Of a stretch of 64,000 bases of DNA, positions 46,449-53,938 are shown piece by piece. Origin of the DNA: Phaeobacter sp. QD34_24 (lineage in GTDB: Bacteria; Pseudomonadota; Alphaproteobacteria; Rhodobacterales; Rhodobacteraceae); assembly GCF_028890115.1 (NCBI RefSeq), contig NZ_JARCJD010000001.1:1-64000 (forward strand), read 5' to 3'. Made by a program: the position numbers and the translations under genes. The notes beneath the pieces are model-generated. The model saw nothing but the letters and a program-made list of their open reading frames with translations. It was not told the origin of the DNA and did not search any database. Each line of letters opens with the position of its first letter. The stretch's first letter is position 1.

Positions 46449-47081
46449 ATGGATACCGCCGCGGATACAGTAGAAACACCTCAGATCTATCTGATTTCGC
46501 CGCCAAGTTTTGAGCTGGGCCGGTTCCCCGATCAATTGGCAAAAGTGCTCGACAGCGTCGAGATCGCCTGTGTGCGCCTCGATATGGCCAGCCGTGATGA
46601 AGATACGCTCAGCCGTGCCGGGGATGCCCTGCGCGAGGTCTGCCATGCCCGCGACGTGGCCATCGTGATCTCGGATCATCAGATCCTGGCCGAACGCTTG
46701 GGTCTGGACGGTGTACATCTGAGCGATGCCTCGAAATCGGTGCGCAGCGCCCGCAAGGCACTTGGCGCAGACGCCATCGTCGGCAGTTTCTGCGGTGCCT
46801 CGCGCCATGACGGCATGTCGGCCGGTGAGGCCGGCGCCGATTACGTCAGCTTTGGCCCGGTGGGCACCTCCGGCCTGGGCGATGGCGCCCAGCCCGAGCT
46901 GGACCTGTTCCAGTGGTGGTCCGAGATGATCGAGGTGCCGGTGGTGGCCGAGGGCGGCCTGACCGAAGAGCTGATCACCCGCTTCGCCCCCTTCACCGAT
47001 TTCTTTGGCATCGGTGACGAGATCTGGCGCAGCGACGATCCCGCCGCAACCCTCCAATCCTTTCTCAAGGCGATGGGCTAA
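46449..47081 (+). CDS. ThiE-like TIM-barrel protein
   Basis: A 210-residue protein resembling thiamine-phosphate synthase: QIYLISPPSFELGRF, VAIVISDHQILAERLGLDGVHL and GADYVSFGPVGTSG. Some ThiE features are changed: the usual VHLGQ-D is VHLSDAS and the TPTK phosphate-loop after FGPV is absent, so thiamine synthesis is doubtful. No other thi gene or TPP-riboswitch-like leader is nearby. The ATG at 46449 has AGGAG nine bases upstream and is preferred to 46425. The gene precedes psuK by 87 bases. Confidence 0.7.
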   Translation: MDTAADTVETPQIYLISPPSFELGRFPDQLAKVLDSVEIACVRLDMASRDEDTLSRAGDALREVCHARDVAIVISDHQILAERLGLDGVHLSDASKSVRSARKALGADAIVGSFCGASRHDGMSAGEAGADYVSFGPVGTSGLGDGAQPELDLFQWWSEMIEVPVVAEGGLTEELITRFAPFTDFFGIGDEIWRSDDPAATLQSFLKAMG

Positions 47082-47168
47082 GAGCCCAACCGACAGAGGT
47101 TTGTCCTCTTTGGTAAATGGCGCGTGATACCGCTTGCGAGGGGCGGCAAAAGGCGGCAAGACGAAGGA

Positions 47169-48092
47169 ATGACGTCACATTCTTCTTCACAGCCCCTGCA
47201 GCAAGACCCGGCGCAGGTGCTCTGTATCGGGTCGGTTCTCTGGGACATCATCGGCCGGTGCCCCGCAGAGATGCCCCATGGCGCCGATAGGCCGGGGCGG
47301 ATCACCCGGTTGCCCGGCGGTGTTGCGATGAATATCGCCATGACCCTGGCGCGCTTTGGGATGAAGCCGGTGCTGCTGAGCGCGGTTGGGCAAGACGCCG
47401 AAGGCGCCGAACTGATTGCGGCCTGTGGCCACCTGGGCCTTGAAACCGGTTACCTCTATCGCTCGGCGGACCTGCCCACCGATCGCTATATGGCGGTCGA
47501 AGGCGCCAACGGGTTGATCGCCGCCATTGCCGATGCCCACTCGCTGGAGGCGGCAGGCGCCAAGATCCTGAACCCACTGTTTGATGGCACCCTGGGGTCA
47601 GAGGTCGCGCCCTATGGCGGGCCCATTGCGCTGGATGGCAACCTGACCCTGTCGCTGCTGGATGAGATTGCCATCAGCCCGGCCTTTGCCGCCGCCGATC
47701 TGCGGGTGGCTCCGGCCTCTCCCGGCAAGGCAGAGCGGTTGCGTCCGTTTCTGGTGCATGGCCGGGGCACACTGTATGTCAACCTCGAGGAGGCCGGTCT
47801 CCTGTGCCAGGACCGCTTCACCGATAGCGAGAGTGCCGCGCGGGCCCTGCTGGATCGCGGCGCCGCGCGGGTGCTGGTGACCGATGGCAGCAGCGCTGCA
47901 ACCAAGGCAGACAAAGACCAAGTTCACACGCTTGAGCCCCCAAAGGTCCGTGTCGCGCGCATCACCGGTGCGGGCGATACCTTCATGGCCGCCCATATCG
48001 CCGCCGAGGCCCGCGGCGAGGCGGCCGATACGGCCCTTGCCTCTGCCCTGGCAGCGGCTGCCAGCTACGTTTCAGGAGAACCCCCGCTGTGA
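47169..48092 (+). CDS. psuK: PfkB-family sugar kinase, likely pseudouridine kinase
   Basis: A 307-residue PfkB kinase: VLCIGSVLWDIIGRC at the start, GGVAMNIAMTLARFGMKPVL, and the C-terminal anion-hole motif RITGAGDTFMAAHIA with the catalytic aspartate. Fusion-like overlap (GTGA) with psuG shows that its substrate is pseudouridine, phosphorylated to pseudouridine 5'-phosphate. No helix-turn-helix domain is attached. The exact start is unsure: GAAGGA abuts the ATG at 47169, and a GTG at 47124 is possible. Confidence 0.87.
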   Translation: MTSHSSSQPLQQDPAQVLCIGSVLWDIIGRCPAEMPHGADRPGRITRLPGGVAMNIAMTLARFGMKPVLLSAVGQDAEGAELIAACGHLGLETGYLYRSADLPTDRYMAVEGANGLIAAIADAHSLEAAGAKILNPLFDGTLGSEVAPYGGPIALDGNLTLSLLDEIAISPAFAAADLRVAPASPGKAERLRPFLVHGRGTLYVNLEEAGLLCQDRFTDSESAARALLDRGAARVLVTDGSSAATKADKDQVHTLEPPKVRVARITGAGDTFMAAHIAAEARGEAADTALASALAAAASYVSGEPPL

Positions 48093-49003
48093 TCCCCATT
48101 CGCTATTCCACCGAAGTTGCTGAAGCCAAGGCAGAGGGCAAGCCGCTGGTGGCGCTCGAAAGCACCATCATCACCCATGGCATGCCCTACCCGCAGAACG
48201 TCGATACCGCAGGTGAGGTCGAACAGGAGATCCGCGATGCGGGGGCTGTCCCGGCCACCATGGCGATCCTCAATGGGACTCTGCATGTGGGGCTAGAGCA
48301 GGATGAGCTGCAGGAGCTGGGACAGGCAAGCGGGGTTGCAAAGGTTTCGCGCGCCGATATGGCGGCCTGTATCGCCACCGGCGGCACCGGTGCAACAACC
48401 GTGGCGGCCACGATGATCGCGGCGCGGCTTGCAGGGATCGAGGTGTTTGCCACCGGCGGCATTGGCGGTGTTCACAGGGGAGCCGAGACCAGCTTTGATA
48501 TCTCCGCCGATCTGCTGGAACTGGCACAGACCCCGGTCACCGTTGTGGCGGCCGGTGCAAAGGCGATCCTGGACATCCCCAAAACCCTGGAAGTTCTGGA
48601 AACACAAGGGGTTCCGGTGATTGCCTACGGTCAGGATGCCTTTCCCGCCTTCTGGTCCTCGCAGTCCGATCTCGCGGCACCGCTGCGCATGGACAGCGCC
48701 CGCGATATCGCGCGCGCCCATGCCCTGCGCAGGGCGATGGAGCTGCCGGGCGGACAGCTGATCGCGAACCCCATCCCGACCGAGGCAGAGATCCCGGCAG
48801 AGGAGCTGACCCCCGTGATCGCGCAGGCCCAGGCAGAGGCCGATGCAGAAGGCATTTCCGGCAAGGCCGTGACCCCCTTCCTGTTGCAGCGGATATTTGA
48901 ACTGACCGAAGGACGGTCGCTGGTCGCCAATATCGCATTGGTCCGCAACAATGCCCGCCTTGCGGCAAAGATCGCACAGGAATTGAACGCAATTGCGCCC
49001 TGA
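48089..49003 (+). CDS. psuG: Pseudouridine-5'-phosphate glycosidase
   Basis: A 304-residue enzyme splitting pseudouridine 5'-phosphate to uracil and ribose 5-phosphate. Family motifs are LVALESTIITHGMPYPQNV, RADMAACIATGGTGATTVAAT, FATGGIGGVHRGAETSFDIS (active-site region) and PVIAYGQDAFPAFWS. It begins with GTG overlapping the psuK stop codon, AGGAG being nine bases upstream. With PsuK it forms a full pseudouridine salvage route, useful for degraded RNA. Confidence 0.96.
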   Translation: MIPIRYSTEVAEAKAEGKPLVALESTIITHGMPYPQNVDTAGEVEQEIRDAGAVPATMAILNGTLHVGLEQDELQELGQASGVAKVSRADMAACIATGGTGATTVAATMIAARLAGIEVFATGGIGGVHRGAETSFDISADLLELAQTPVTVVAAGAKAILDIPKTLEVLETQGVPVIAYGQDAFPAFWSSQSDLAAPLRMDSARDIARAHALRRAMELPGGQLIANPIPTEAEIPAEELTPVIAQAQAEADAEGISGKAVTPFLLQRIFELTEGRSLVANIALVRNNARLAAKIAQELNAIAP

Positions 49004-49095
49004 TCCCGGTTTTGCCAAGCAAGCCCATTGCTCTGCCGGACAACAGTGCCTAGGTTCCCGGCAACCTTCCCTGCGACTGCGCCAAGAAAACAAAA

Positions 49096-49788
49096 ATGAC
49101 CACGCCCTTTGACCACGAACCCCAACGCAAACCCGGGCTATTTGCGCGGCTGCGCTCGTCTTTTCTGACCGGTATCGTGGTGATCGCCCCGGTGGGGCTG
49201 ACGCTCTGGCTGCTCTGGACCGTTATGGGCTGGATCGATGGCGTGGTTCTGCCGCTGGTGCCCCACAACCTGCGTCCCGAGCAATATATCGGGATCAACC
49301 TGCGCGGCGTCGGGCTGATCTTCTTTTTGCTGTTCACCATCGCGGTCGGCTGGATCGCCAAGGGGATTATCGGGCGGTCGCTGATCGGGTTTGCCGAGAA
49401 CCTGGTCAACCGGATGCCTGTGGTCCGGTCGATCTATTCCGGCATCAAGCAGATCTCGGAAACCGTATTCGCCCAGGCCGAAAGCAGCTTTGACCAGGCT
49501 TGCCTGATCGAATACCCGCGCCGCGGCATTTGGGCGATCGGATTCGTCTCCACCAAGGCGAAGGGTGAAATCGCCAAGCGGGCACAGACCTCCGGCGGGC
49601 TGATGAGCGTCTTCATCCCGACCACCCCCAACCCGACCTCGGGCTTTCTGCTGTTCGTGCCGGAAGAGGATGTGACCATGCTGGACATGTCGGTGGAGGA
49701 CGCCGCCAAGCTGGTGATCTCGGCCGGGCTGGTCTACCCAAACCCCAAGGATCCGAGCCAGCCGCCAGCAGACAAGCAGGCCGGGTAA
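49096..49788 (+). CDS. DUF502 family inner-membrane protein
   Basis: A 230-residue protein with two transmembrane helices (about 22-45 and 72-95) and a soluble C-terminal part. DUF502 signatures: RLRSSFLTGIVVIAPVGLTL, NRMPVVRSIYSGIKQISETV and VFIPTTPNPTSGFLLFVP. The function is unknown; plant relatives (COV) affect vascular patterning. The last gene before a strong terminator, 92 bases after psuG. Confidence 0.88.
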   Translation: MTTPFDHEPQRKPGLFARLRSSFLTGIVVIAPVGLTLWLLWTVMGWIDGVVLPLVPHNLRPEQYIGINLRGVGLIFFLLFTIAVGWIAKGIIGRSLIGFAENLVNRMPVVRSIYSGIKQISETVFAQAESSFDQACLIEYPRRGIWAIGFVSTKAKGEIAKRAQTSGGLMSVFIPTTPNPTSGFLLFVPEEDVTMLDMSVEDAAKLVISAGLVYPNPKDPSQPPADKQAG

Positions 49789-49816
49789 CAGGCCTCAAGG
49801 TCCAAGCGATAAAACG

Positions 49817-49850
49817 AAAGGCGGACCTGAGTAAGATCCGCCTTTGTTGA
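49817..49850. terminator. Terminator between the DUF502 and 3-hydroxybutyrate dehydrogenase genes
   Basis: Perfect 9-bp stem aaaggcgga (49817-49825) and tccgccttt (49837-49845) with an 11-base loop between convergent genes. Confidence 0.75.
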
Positions 49851-49868
49851 TCTGTCGGAAGCTATCTG

Positions 49869-50642
49869 TCAGAGCGCAGTCCAGCCGCCATCCACGCTGA
49901 TGGTGGTTCCGGTGATCTGTGCCGCCGCATCGGAGCACAGGAACACCGCGGTGCCCCCCAGTTGTTCGACAGTGGCAAACTCGCGCGAGGGCTGGCGCTC
50001 CAGCATCACTTTCTTGATCACCTCTTCGCGACCCATGTTGTATTTCTCCATGGTGTCGGGGATCTGTGCCTCCACCAGCGGGGTCAGCACATAGCCGGGG
50101 CAGATCGCATTGGCGGTGATCGGCTCTTCCGCGGTTTCCAGCGCCACCGTCTTGGTCATGCCGACAATACCGTGTTTCGCCGCCACATAGGCCGATTTAT
50201 AGGGCGAGGCGGTCAGGCCATGGGCCGAGGCGATATTGACCACCCGGCCCCATCCGGCGGCGCGCATCAGCGGCAGCGCCGCTGCGGTTGTGTGGAAGGC
50301 GGAACTAAGATTGATCGCGATGATCGCGTCCCATTTGTCCAGCGGGAACTGGTCGATCGGGGCGACATGCTGGATCCCGGCGTTATTGACCAGGATATCG
50401 CAGCTACCCGCCTGCTCGATCAGGGCGCGGCAGTCGGTGCCTTTGGACATGTCGGCCTTGATATATCGCGCCGAGACGGAAAACTCGTCGGAGATCTGAG
50501 CCGCTAGCGCATGATCCTCATCCCGATCCGTAAAGGAGTTCAGAACCACATCCGCACCGGCCTTGGCCAGTTCGCGTGCAACGCCAAGGCCAATGCCGGA
50601 ATTGGATCCGGTCACAACAGCCGTCTTACCCTTTAGTGTCAT
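49869..50642 (-). CDS. bdhA: 3-hydroxybutyrate dehydrogenase (SDR family)
   Basis: A 257-residue short-chain dehydrogenase. The NAD motif is TGSNSGIGLG, then NNAGIQHVAPIDQFP, the catalytic serine in VNIASAHGL and YVAAKHG (Tyr-x3-Lys). IQHVAPI, HGLTASPYKSAYVAAKHG and ICPGYVLTPLVEAQI are highly characteristic of D-beta-hydroxybutyrate dehydrogenases, which link polyhydroxybutyrate breakdown to acetoacetate. The ATG at 50642 has GAAGGA about ten bases upstream; the longer frame to 50681 is not expected in this family. A short palindrome lies 93 bases upstream. Confidence 0.92.
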   Translation of the reverse strand: MTLKGKTAVVTGSNSGIGLGVARELAKAGADVVLNSFTDRDEDHALAAQISDEFSVSARYIKADMSKGTDCRALIEQAGSCDILVNNAGIQHVAPIDQFPLDKWDAIIAINLSSAFHTTAAALPLMRAAGWGRVVNIASAHGLTASPYKSAYVAAKHGIVGMTKTVALETAEEPITANAICPGYVLTPLVEAQIPDTMEKYNMGREEVIKKVMLERQPSREFATVEQLGGTAVFLCSDAAAQITGTTISVDGGWTAL

Positions 50643-50734
50643 GCTAGATAGTCCTTCGAACAGAGTGTGTTTGCGCGCCATTTTGCCATGCGGGCATCCG
50701 GAAGAAAACGCGTAGGACTACTGAGTTGCACCTG

Positions 50735-50749
50735 AGAGTTCACAACTCT
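50735..50749. promoter_or_regulatory. Palindrome before bdhA
   Basis: Perfect 6-3-6 inverted repeat AGAGTT-CAC-AACTCT located 93 bases upstream of the bdhA start, between bdhA and the sRNA terminator. No T-run on either side, so an operator is more likely than a terminator. Confidence 0.3.
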
Positions 50750-50793
50750 ATGAGAGGGATTTTCCGCCAGCCGCAATCCCGGGAAAAACCCAG

Positions 50794-50868
50794 AAAAAAA
50801 CGCCCGCACAAGGCGGGCGTTAAGTTATTGAGGCAGGTTTCATACAGGCAAGAAACCTATCGAGCAGT
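50794..50868 (-). ncRNA. Candidate 75-nt sRNA on the minus strand
   Basis: Read leftwards: a short 5' end, a perfect 7-bp hairpin AGGUUUC/GAAACCU (50858-50852 and 50841-50835) with a 10-base loop UUGCCUGUAU, a 13-base unpaired linker, then a 9-bp terminator stem AACGCCCGC/GCGGGCGUU and a U7 run (50800-50794). A matching promoter lies at the correct distance. No protein-like reading frame exists on this strand here, and the bdhA start is 150 bases further on, beyond the terminator, so this is not simply the bdhA leader. Confidence 0.62.
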
Positions 50869-50874
50869 AACTCT

Positions 50875-50903
50875 CTTATACGCAATTTCTGGCTTCCCTC
50901 CAA
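50875..50903 (-). promoter_or_regulatory. Promoter of the candidate minus-strand sRNA
   Basis: On the minus strand TTGGAG (50903-50898), a 17-base spacer and TATAAG (50880-50875). The -10 matches the consensus TATAAT at five positions and the -35 matches TTGACA at three. Transcription would begin near 50868. Confidence 0.6.
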
Positions 50904-50927
50904 GCTAAAAGTTTGAAATGAGGAAGA

Positions 50928-50950
50928 TGAGGCTTTAGCGTTAAGCCTCA
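50928..50950. promoter_or_regulatory. 8-bp inverted repeat before the YejA-like gene
   Basis: tgaggctt (50928-50935) and aagcctca (50943-50950) with a 7-base centre, 34 bases upstream of the YejA-like GTG start and 25 bases behind the sRNA promoter. It may be a leader hairpin or an operator shared by the two divergent units. Confidence 0.35.
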
Positions 50951-50983
50951 GCAAAATAAGGGTAGAATGGGATTGTTGCCAAA

Positions 50984-52804
50984 GTGAGTTCTGATTATTT
51001 CCCTGCCGTTCGCGCCCTCACATTTGGAATCGCCCTGTCACTCGGGGCGGTATCTGCATCTGCAGAATCATCCCATGCCATTGCAATGTATGGAAAACCT
51101 GCCCTGGATCCGGGGTTTTCAGCGCTCCCTTACGTTAACCAAGATGCGCCCAAAGGCGGGCGGTTAGTGGTCGGCAATACCGGCGGCTTCGATACCCTGA
51201 ACCCCTTTGCGCAGAAAGGCACGCCGCCCTGGCAGCTTCGGTCCTGGGCCTATGAAAGCCTGATGGGCCGCTCCTGGGATGAACCCTTTACCTTGTATGG
51301 GTTACTGGCCGAATCAGTTGTAGTTCCTGACGATCGCTCTTGGGTGGAATTCACCCTGCGCCCCGAGGCCCGGTTTTCGGATGGCAGCCCGGTCACGGTC
51401 GAGGATGTGATCTGGTCCTATCAGACCCTGGGCACCGAGGGCCACCTGAGGTATCGCGGTTTCTGGTCAAAGGTTAACACAATCGAGCAAACCGGCCCGC
51501 GCAGCCTGCGCCTCAGCTTCAATGTCGCCGACCGCGAGTTGGCGCTGATCGCGGGGCTGAGACCCATCCTGAAGAAAGCGCAGTGGCAGGGGAAGGACTT
51601 TGCCGCATCGGGCCTGAGCGAAGCCCCCATCGGCACGGGCGCCTATGTGGTGAGCGATTTCGAGGCCGGGCGCCATGTCACCCTGACCCGCAATCCCGAT
51701 TACTGGGGCCGCGATCTGCCGCTTCGGCGCGGCACCCGGAATTTCGACGAGCTGCGGATCGATTTCTTTGGCGATGAAACCGTCCTGTTCGAGGCCTTCA
51801 AGGCCGGGGAGCTGAGCGCCTATCGCGAGTTCAACCCGGACAAATGGGCCAACGCCTATGACTTTCCCGCCGTAACGCGCGGGGATATCACCAAAACCGA
51901 GATCCCCCATCAACGCCCATCGGGCATGACCGGTCTGGCCATGAACACCCGCCGGGCGCCGCTGGATGACTGGCGCGTGCGCGAGGCGCTGCTCCTGGCC
52001 TTCAACTTCGAATATATCAATGGCACCGTCACCGGCGGCGTGCAGCCCCGGATCACCTCCTATTTCTCCAACTCCGACCTGGGCCTGGGTCCCGGGCCAG
52101 CCACGGGGCAGGTGCGGGATCTGCTTGCCCCCTTTGCCGATCAGCTCTTGCCCGGCACCCTCGAGGGATATGAGCTGCCTCAAAGCGACGGCACCAGCCG
52201 CAACCGCAAGAATCTGCGGCGCGCCGTAAAGCTGCTGGCAGAGGCCGGATGGGAGGTCCGCGAAGGTGTCCTGAAAAACCAGGATGGTGAGCCTCTGGTG
52301 CTGTCGGTGCTGCTGCGCCAGGGCGATGCGGAAATGAAGACTGTGGTGGAGATCTATGCCCGCGCCCTGGAGCGGCTTGGGATCACACTTTCGCCGGAAC
52401 TTGTTGATAATGCACAATATGTGGCACGCCAATCCGAATTCGATTTTGATCTTACGCGCCTGCGCCGTGACCTGTCCCTGAGCCCCGGAAACGAACAGCG
52501 TCTGTATTGGGGCCGCGCTGGCGTTGACCAGCCGGGCAGCCGCAACCTGATGGGCATCGACAGCCCGGCGGTCGACGCGATGATCGACCACATGCTGTCG
52601 GCAGAAACCACAGAGGCGTTCACCGCCGCCGTGCGTGCCCTTGACCGGATCCTGACGGCTGGCCGCTACGTGATCCCGATCTGGCAATATGACAAGGGCC
52701 GCATCGCGCATCTCTCCGAGCTTCACCACCCTGAAACCCTGCCGATCTACGGCGACCGTACCGAGTTTTTCCCGGACGTCTGGTGGTACCAGCCCAACAA
52801 GTAG
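50984..52804 (+). CDS. Periplasmic oligopeptide-type solute-binding protein, family 5 (YejA-like)
   Basis: A 606-residue exported SBP_bac_5 protein with a Sec signal (VRALTFGIALSLGAVSASAES). YejA-like segments: MYGKPALDPGFSALPYVNQDAPKGGRL, NPFAQKGTPPWQLRSWAYESLM, EFTLRPEARFSDGSPVTVEDVIWSYQ and FDFDLTRLRRDLSLSPGNEQ. Relatives bind peptides, microcin C-like peptide-nucleotides or murein peptides. The usual yejBEF permease and ATPase genes do not follow, so this is an orphan binding protein unless they are elsewhere. The start is GTG with no clear ribosome binding site; the sequence before it is AT-rich compared with its surroundings. Confidence 0.87.
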   Translation: MSSDYFPAVRALTFGIALSLGAVSASAESSHAIAMYGKPALDPGFSALPYVNQDAPKGGRLVVGNTGGFDTLNPFAQKGTPPWQLRSWAYESLMGRSWDEPFTLYGLLAESVVVPDDRSWVEFTLRPEARFSDGSPVTVEDVIWSYQTLGTEGHLRYRGFWSKVNTIEQTGPRSLRLSFNVADRELALIAGLRPILKKAQWQGKDFAASGLSEAPIGTGAYVVSDFEAGRHVTLTRNPDYWGRDLPLRRGTRNFDELRIDFFGDETVLFEAFKAGELSAYREFNPDKWANAYDFPAVTRGDITKTEIPHQRPSGMTGLAMNTRRAPLDDWRVREALLLAFNFEYINGTVTGGVQPRITSYFSNSDLGLGPGPATGQVRDLLAPFADQLLPGTLEGYELPQSDGTSRNRKNLRRAVKLLAEAGWEVREGVLKNQDGEPLVLSVLLRQGDAEMKTVVEIYARALERLGITLSPELVDNAQYVARQSEFDFDLTRLRRDLSLSPGNEQRLYWGRAGVDQPGSRNLMGIDSPAVDAMIDHMLSAETTEAFTAAVRALDRILTAGRYVIPIWQYDKGRIAHLSELHHPETLPIYGDRTEFFPDVWWYQPNK

Positions 52805-52960
52805 CGCCCAGACTCCACCGGAAATGGCTCCTGAGCCTGAGTGGCATCATTGCGCGTGAAGGCGCCCGGGAATTGACGTCTCTAACAGAAATGTTTTCTT
52901 TTTTTCCACATTTGCTACCATGGGGCGGTAATTGGGTGTTTGTTCACGTGGGAGAGACAC

Positions 52961-53197
52961 ATGTCGGAGCTGTTCGCCTCTGCCAGCTGGGCTGTCCGCT
53001 TTCCCCGCGCAAAACAGCGGTTTCCCTATCTGCAGCGTCGCCTGGCGCCCTGCCCGGTGCGGGACAAGGACGGCTTCATCGCCTATCTGGCGCAATCCCA
53101 TCACCTGACCCTGACCGAGGCCCGCGAAGAGGCCGATGATTTCCTGTTCTGGGAAAGCCTGCACGAAGAGCTGGAACTGGAACTCGACAACATCTGA
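52961..53197 (+). CDS. Small hypothetical protein
   Basis: A 78-residue soluble protein. The N-terminal half is basic (FPRAKQRFPYLQRRLAPCP), the C-terminal half strongly acidic (LTEAREEADDFLFWESLHEELELELDNI) and probably helical. I do not recognise the family. GGGAGAG lies seven bases before the ATG. It is 156 bases after the YejA-like gene, so it may have its own promoter (TTGACG at 52873 is a possible -35). Confidence 0.6.
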   Translation: MSELFASASWAVRFPRAKQRFPYLQRRLAPCPVRDKDGFIAYLAQSHHLTLTEAREEADDFLFWESLHEELELELDNI

Positions 53198-53247
53198 CCG
53201 CCGGATCACGGCTGTCGATGTTGTGGAAAATGCTCCCTTATAATAAC

Positions 53248-53874
53248 TTAGACCAGAGAGGTTACCCATAGGATGGTGGCGTCCTCGGGGCTGACCGAGA
53301 TCACATTATGCCCCATGGCGGCGTCATAATAGGCGCTGTCTCCCCGGCGCATTTCCACCGGTTCGTAGAACTCCGTATACAGCATGATGACACCGGTCAG
53401 CACATAGAGGAATTCCTCGCCATCATGGCGAACCCAGCCGTCGAATTCTTCCATCGAGCGGGCACGTACACGGGCGCGATAGGGTAGCATCTGCTTGCGG
53501 GTCAGCCCCTCGGCCAGCAATTCGTGTTCATAGGTGGCCGTCGCCTGGGCGGAGCCTTCGCCGGATTTGGTCACGGTCATGCGGCCGTTGACCTGCTCGC
53601 GCTGCGGCGGCGTGAACAGCTGCGGCACCGAGATTTCCAACCCCACCGCCAGCTTTTTCAACGCCTCATAGGTGGGCGACATCTGGCCGTTTTCGATCTT
53701 GGACAGGGTCGAGCGCGCCAGCCCGGCCTGATTGGCCGCATGTTCCAGCGTCCAATCGCGGGCCTTGCGTAGTTCGCGCACACGGGCGCCCAGGTCCAGG
53801 GGTTCGGCCTCTGGGCTGTCTCCGCCAGAACGGGCGATGGTAATCAGGGATTTGGGGTCGCGTCCGGTTGTCAT
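53248..53874 (-). CDS. XRE-family regulator with cupin domain
   Basis: A 208-residue regulator: an N-terminal helix-turn-helix (residues about 30-90; RELRKARDWTLEHAANQAGLARSTLSKIENGQ) and a C-terminal cupin sensor (HDGEEFLYVLTGVIMLYTEFYEPVEMRRGDSAYYDAAMGH). Such proteins repress or activate adjacent catabolic genes on binding a small metabolite. It is divergent from the acyl-CoA ligase gene with 64 bases between the starts. The ATG at 53874 has AGAGGCGGA in front of it; the longer frame crosses the divergent gene start and is rejected. Confidence 0.9.
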   Translation of the reverse strand: MTTGRDPKSLITIARSGGDSPEAEPLDLGARVRELRKARDWTLEHAANQAGLARSTLSKIENGQMSPTYEALKKLAVGLEISVPQLFTPPQREQVNGRMTVTKSGEGSAQATATYEHELLAEGLTRKQMLPYRARVRARSMEEFDGWVRHDGEEFLYVLTGVIMLYTEFYEPVEMRRGDSAYYDAAMGHNVISVSPEDATILWVTSLV

Positions 53875-53938
53875 TCCGCCTCTATAGGACGCAGGACTGC
53901 CGCTTGCAACGCGCCACGTCCCGCTATAGCCACGCCCT

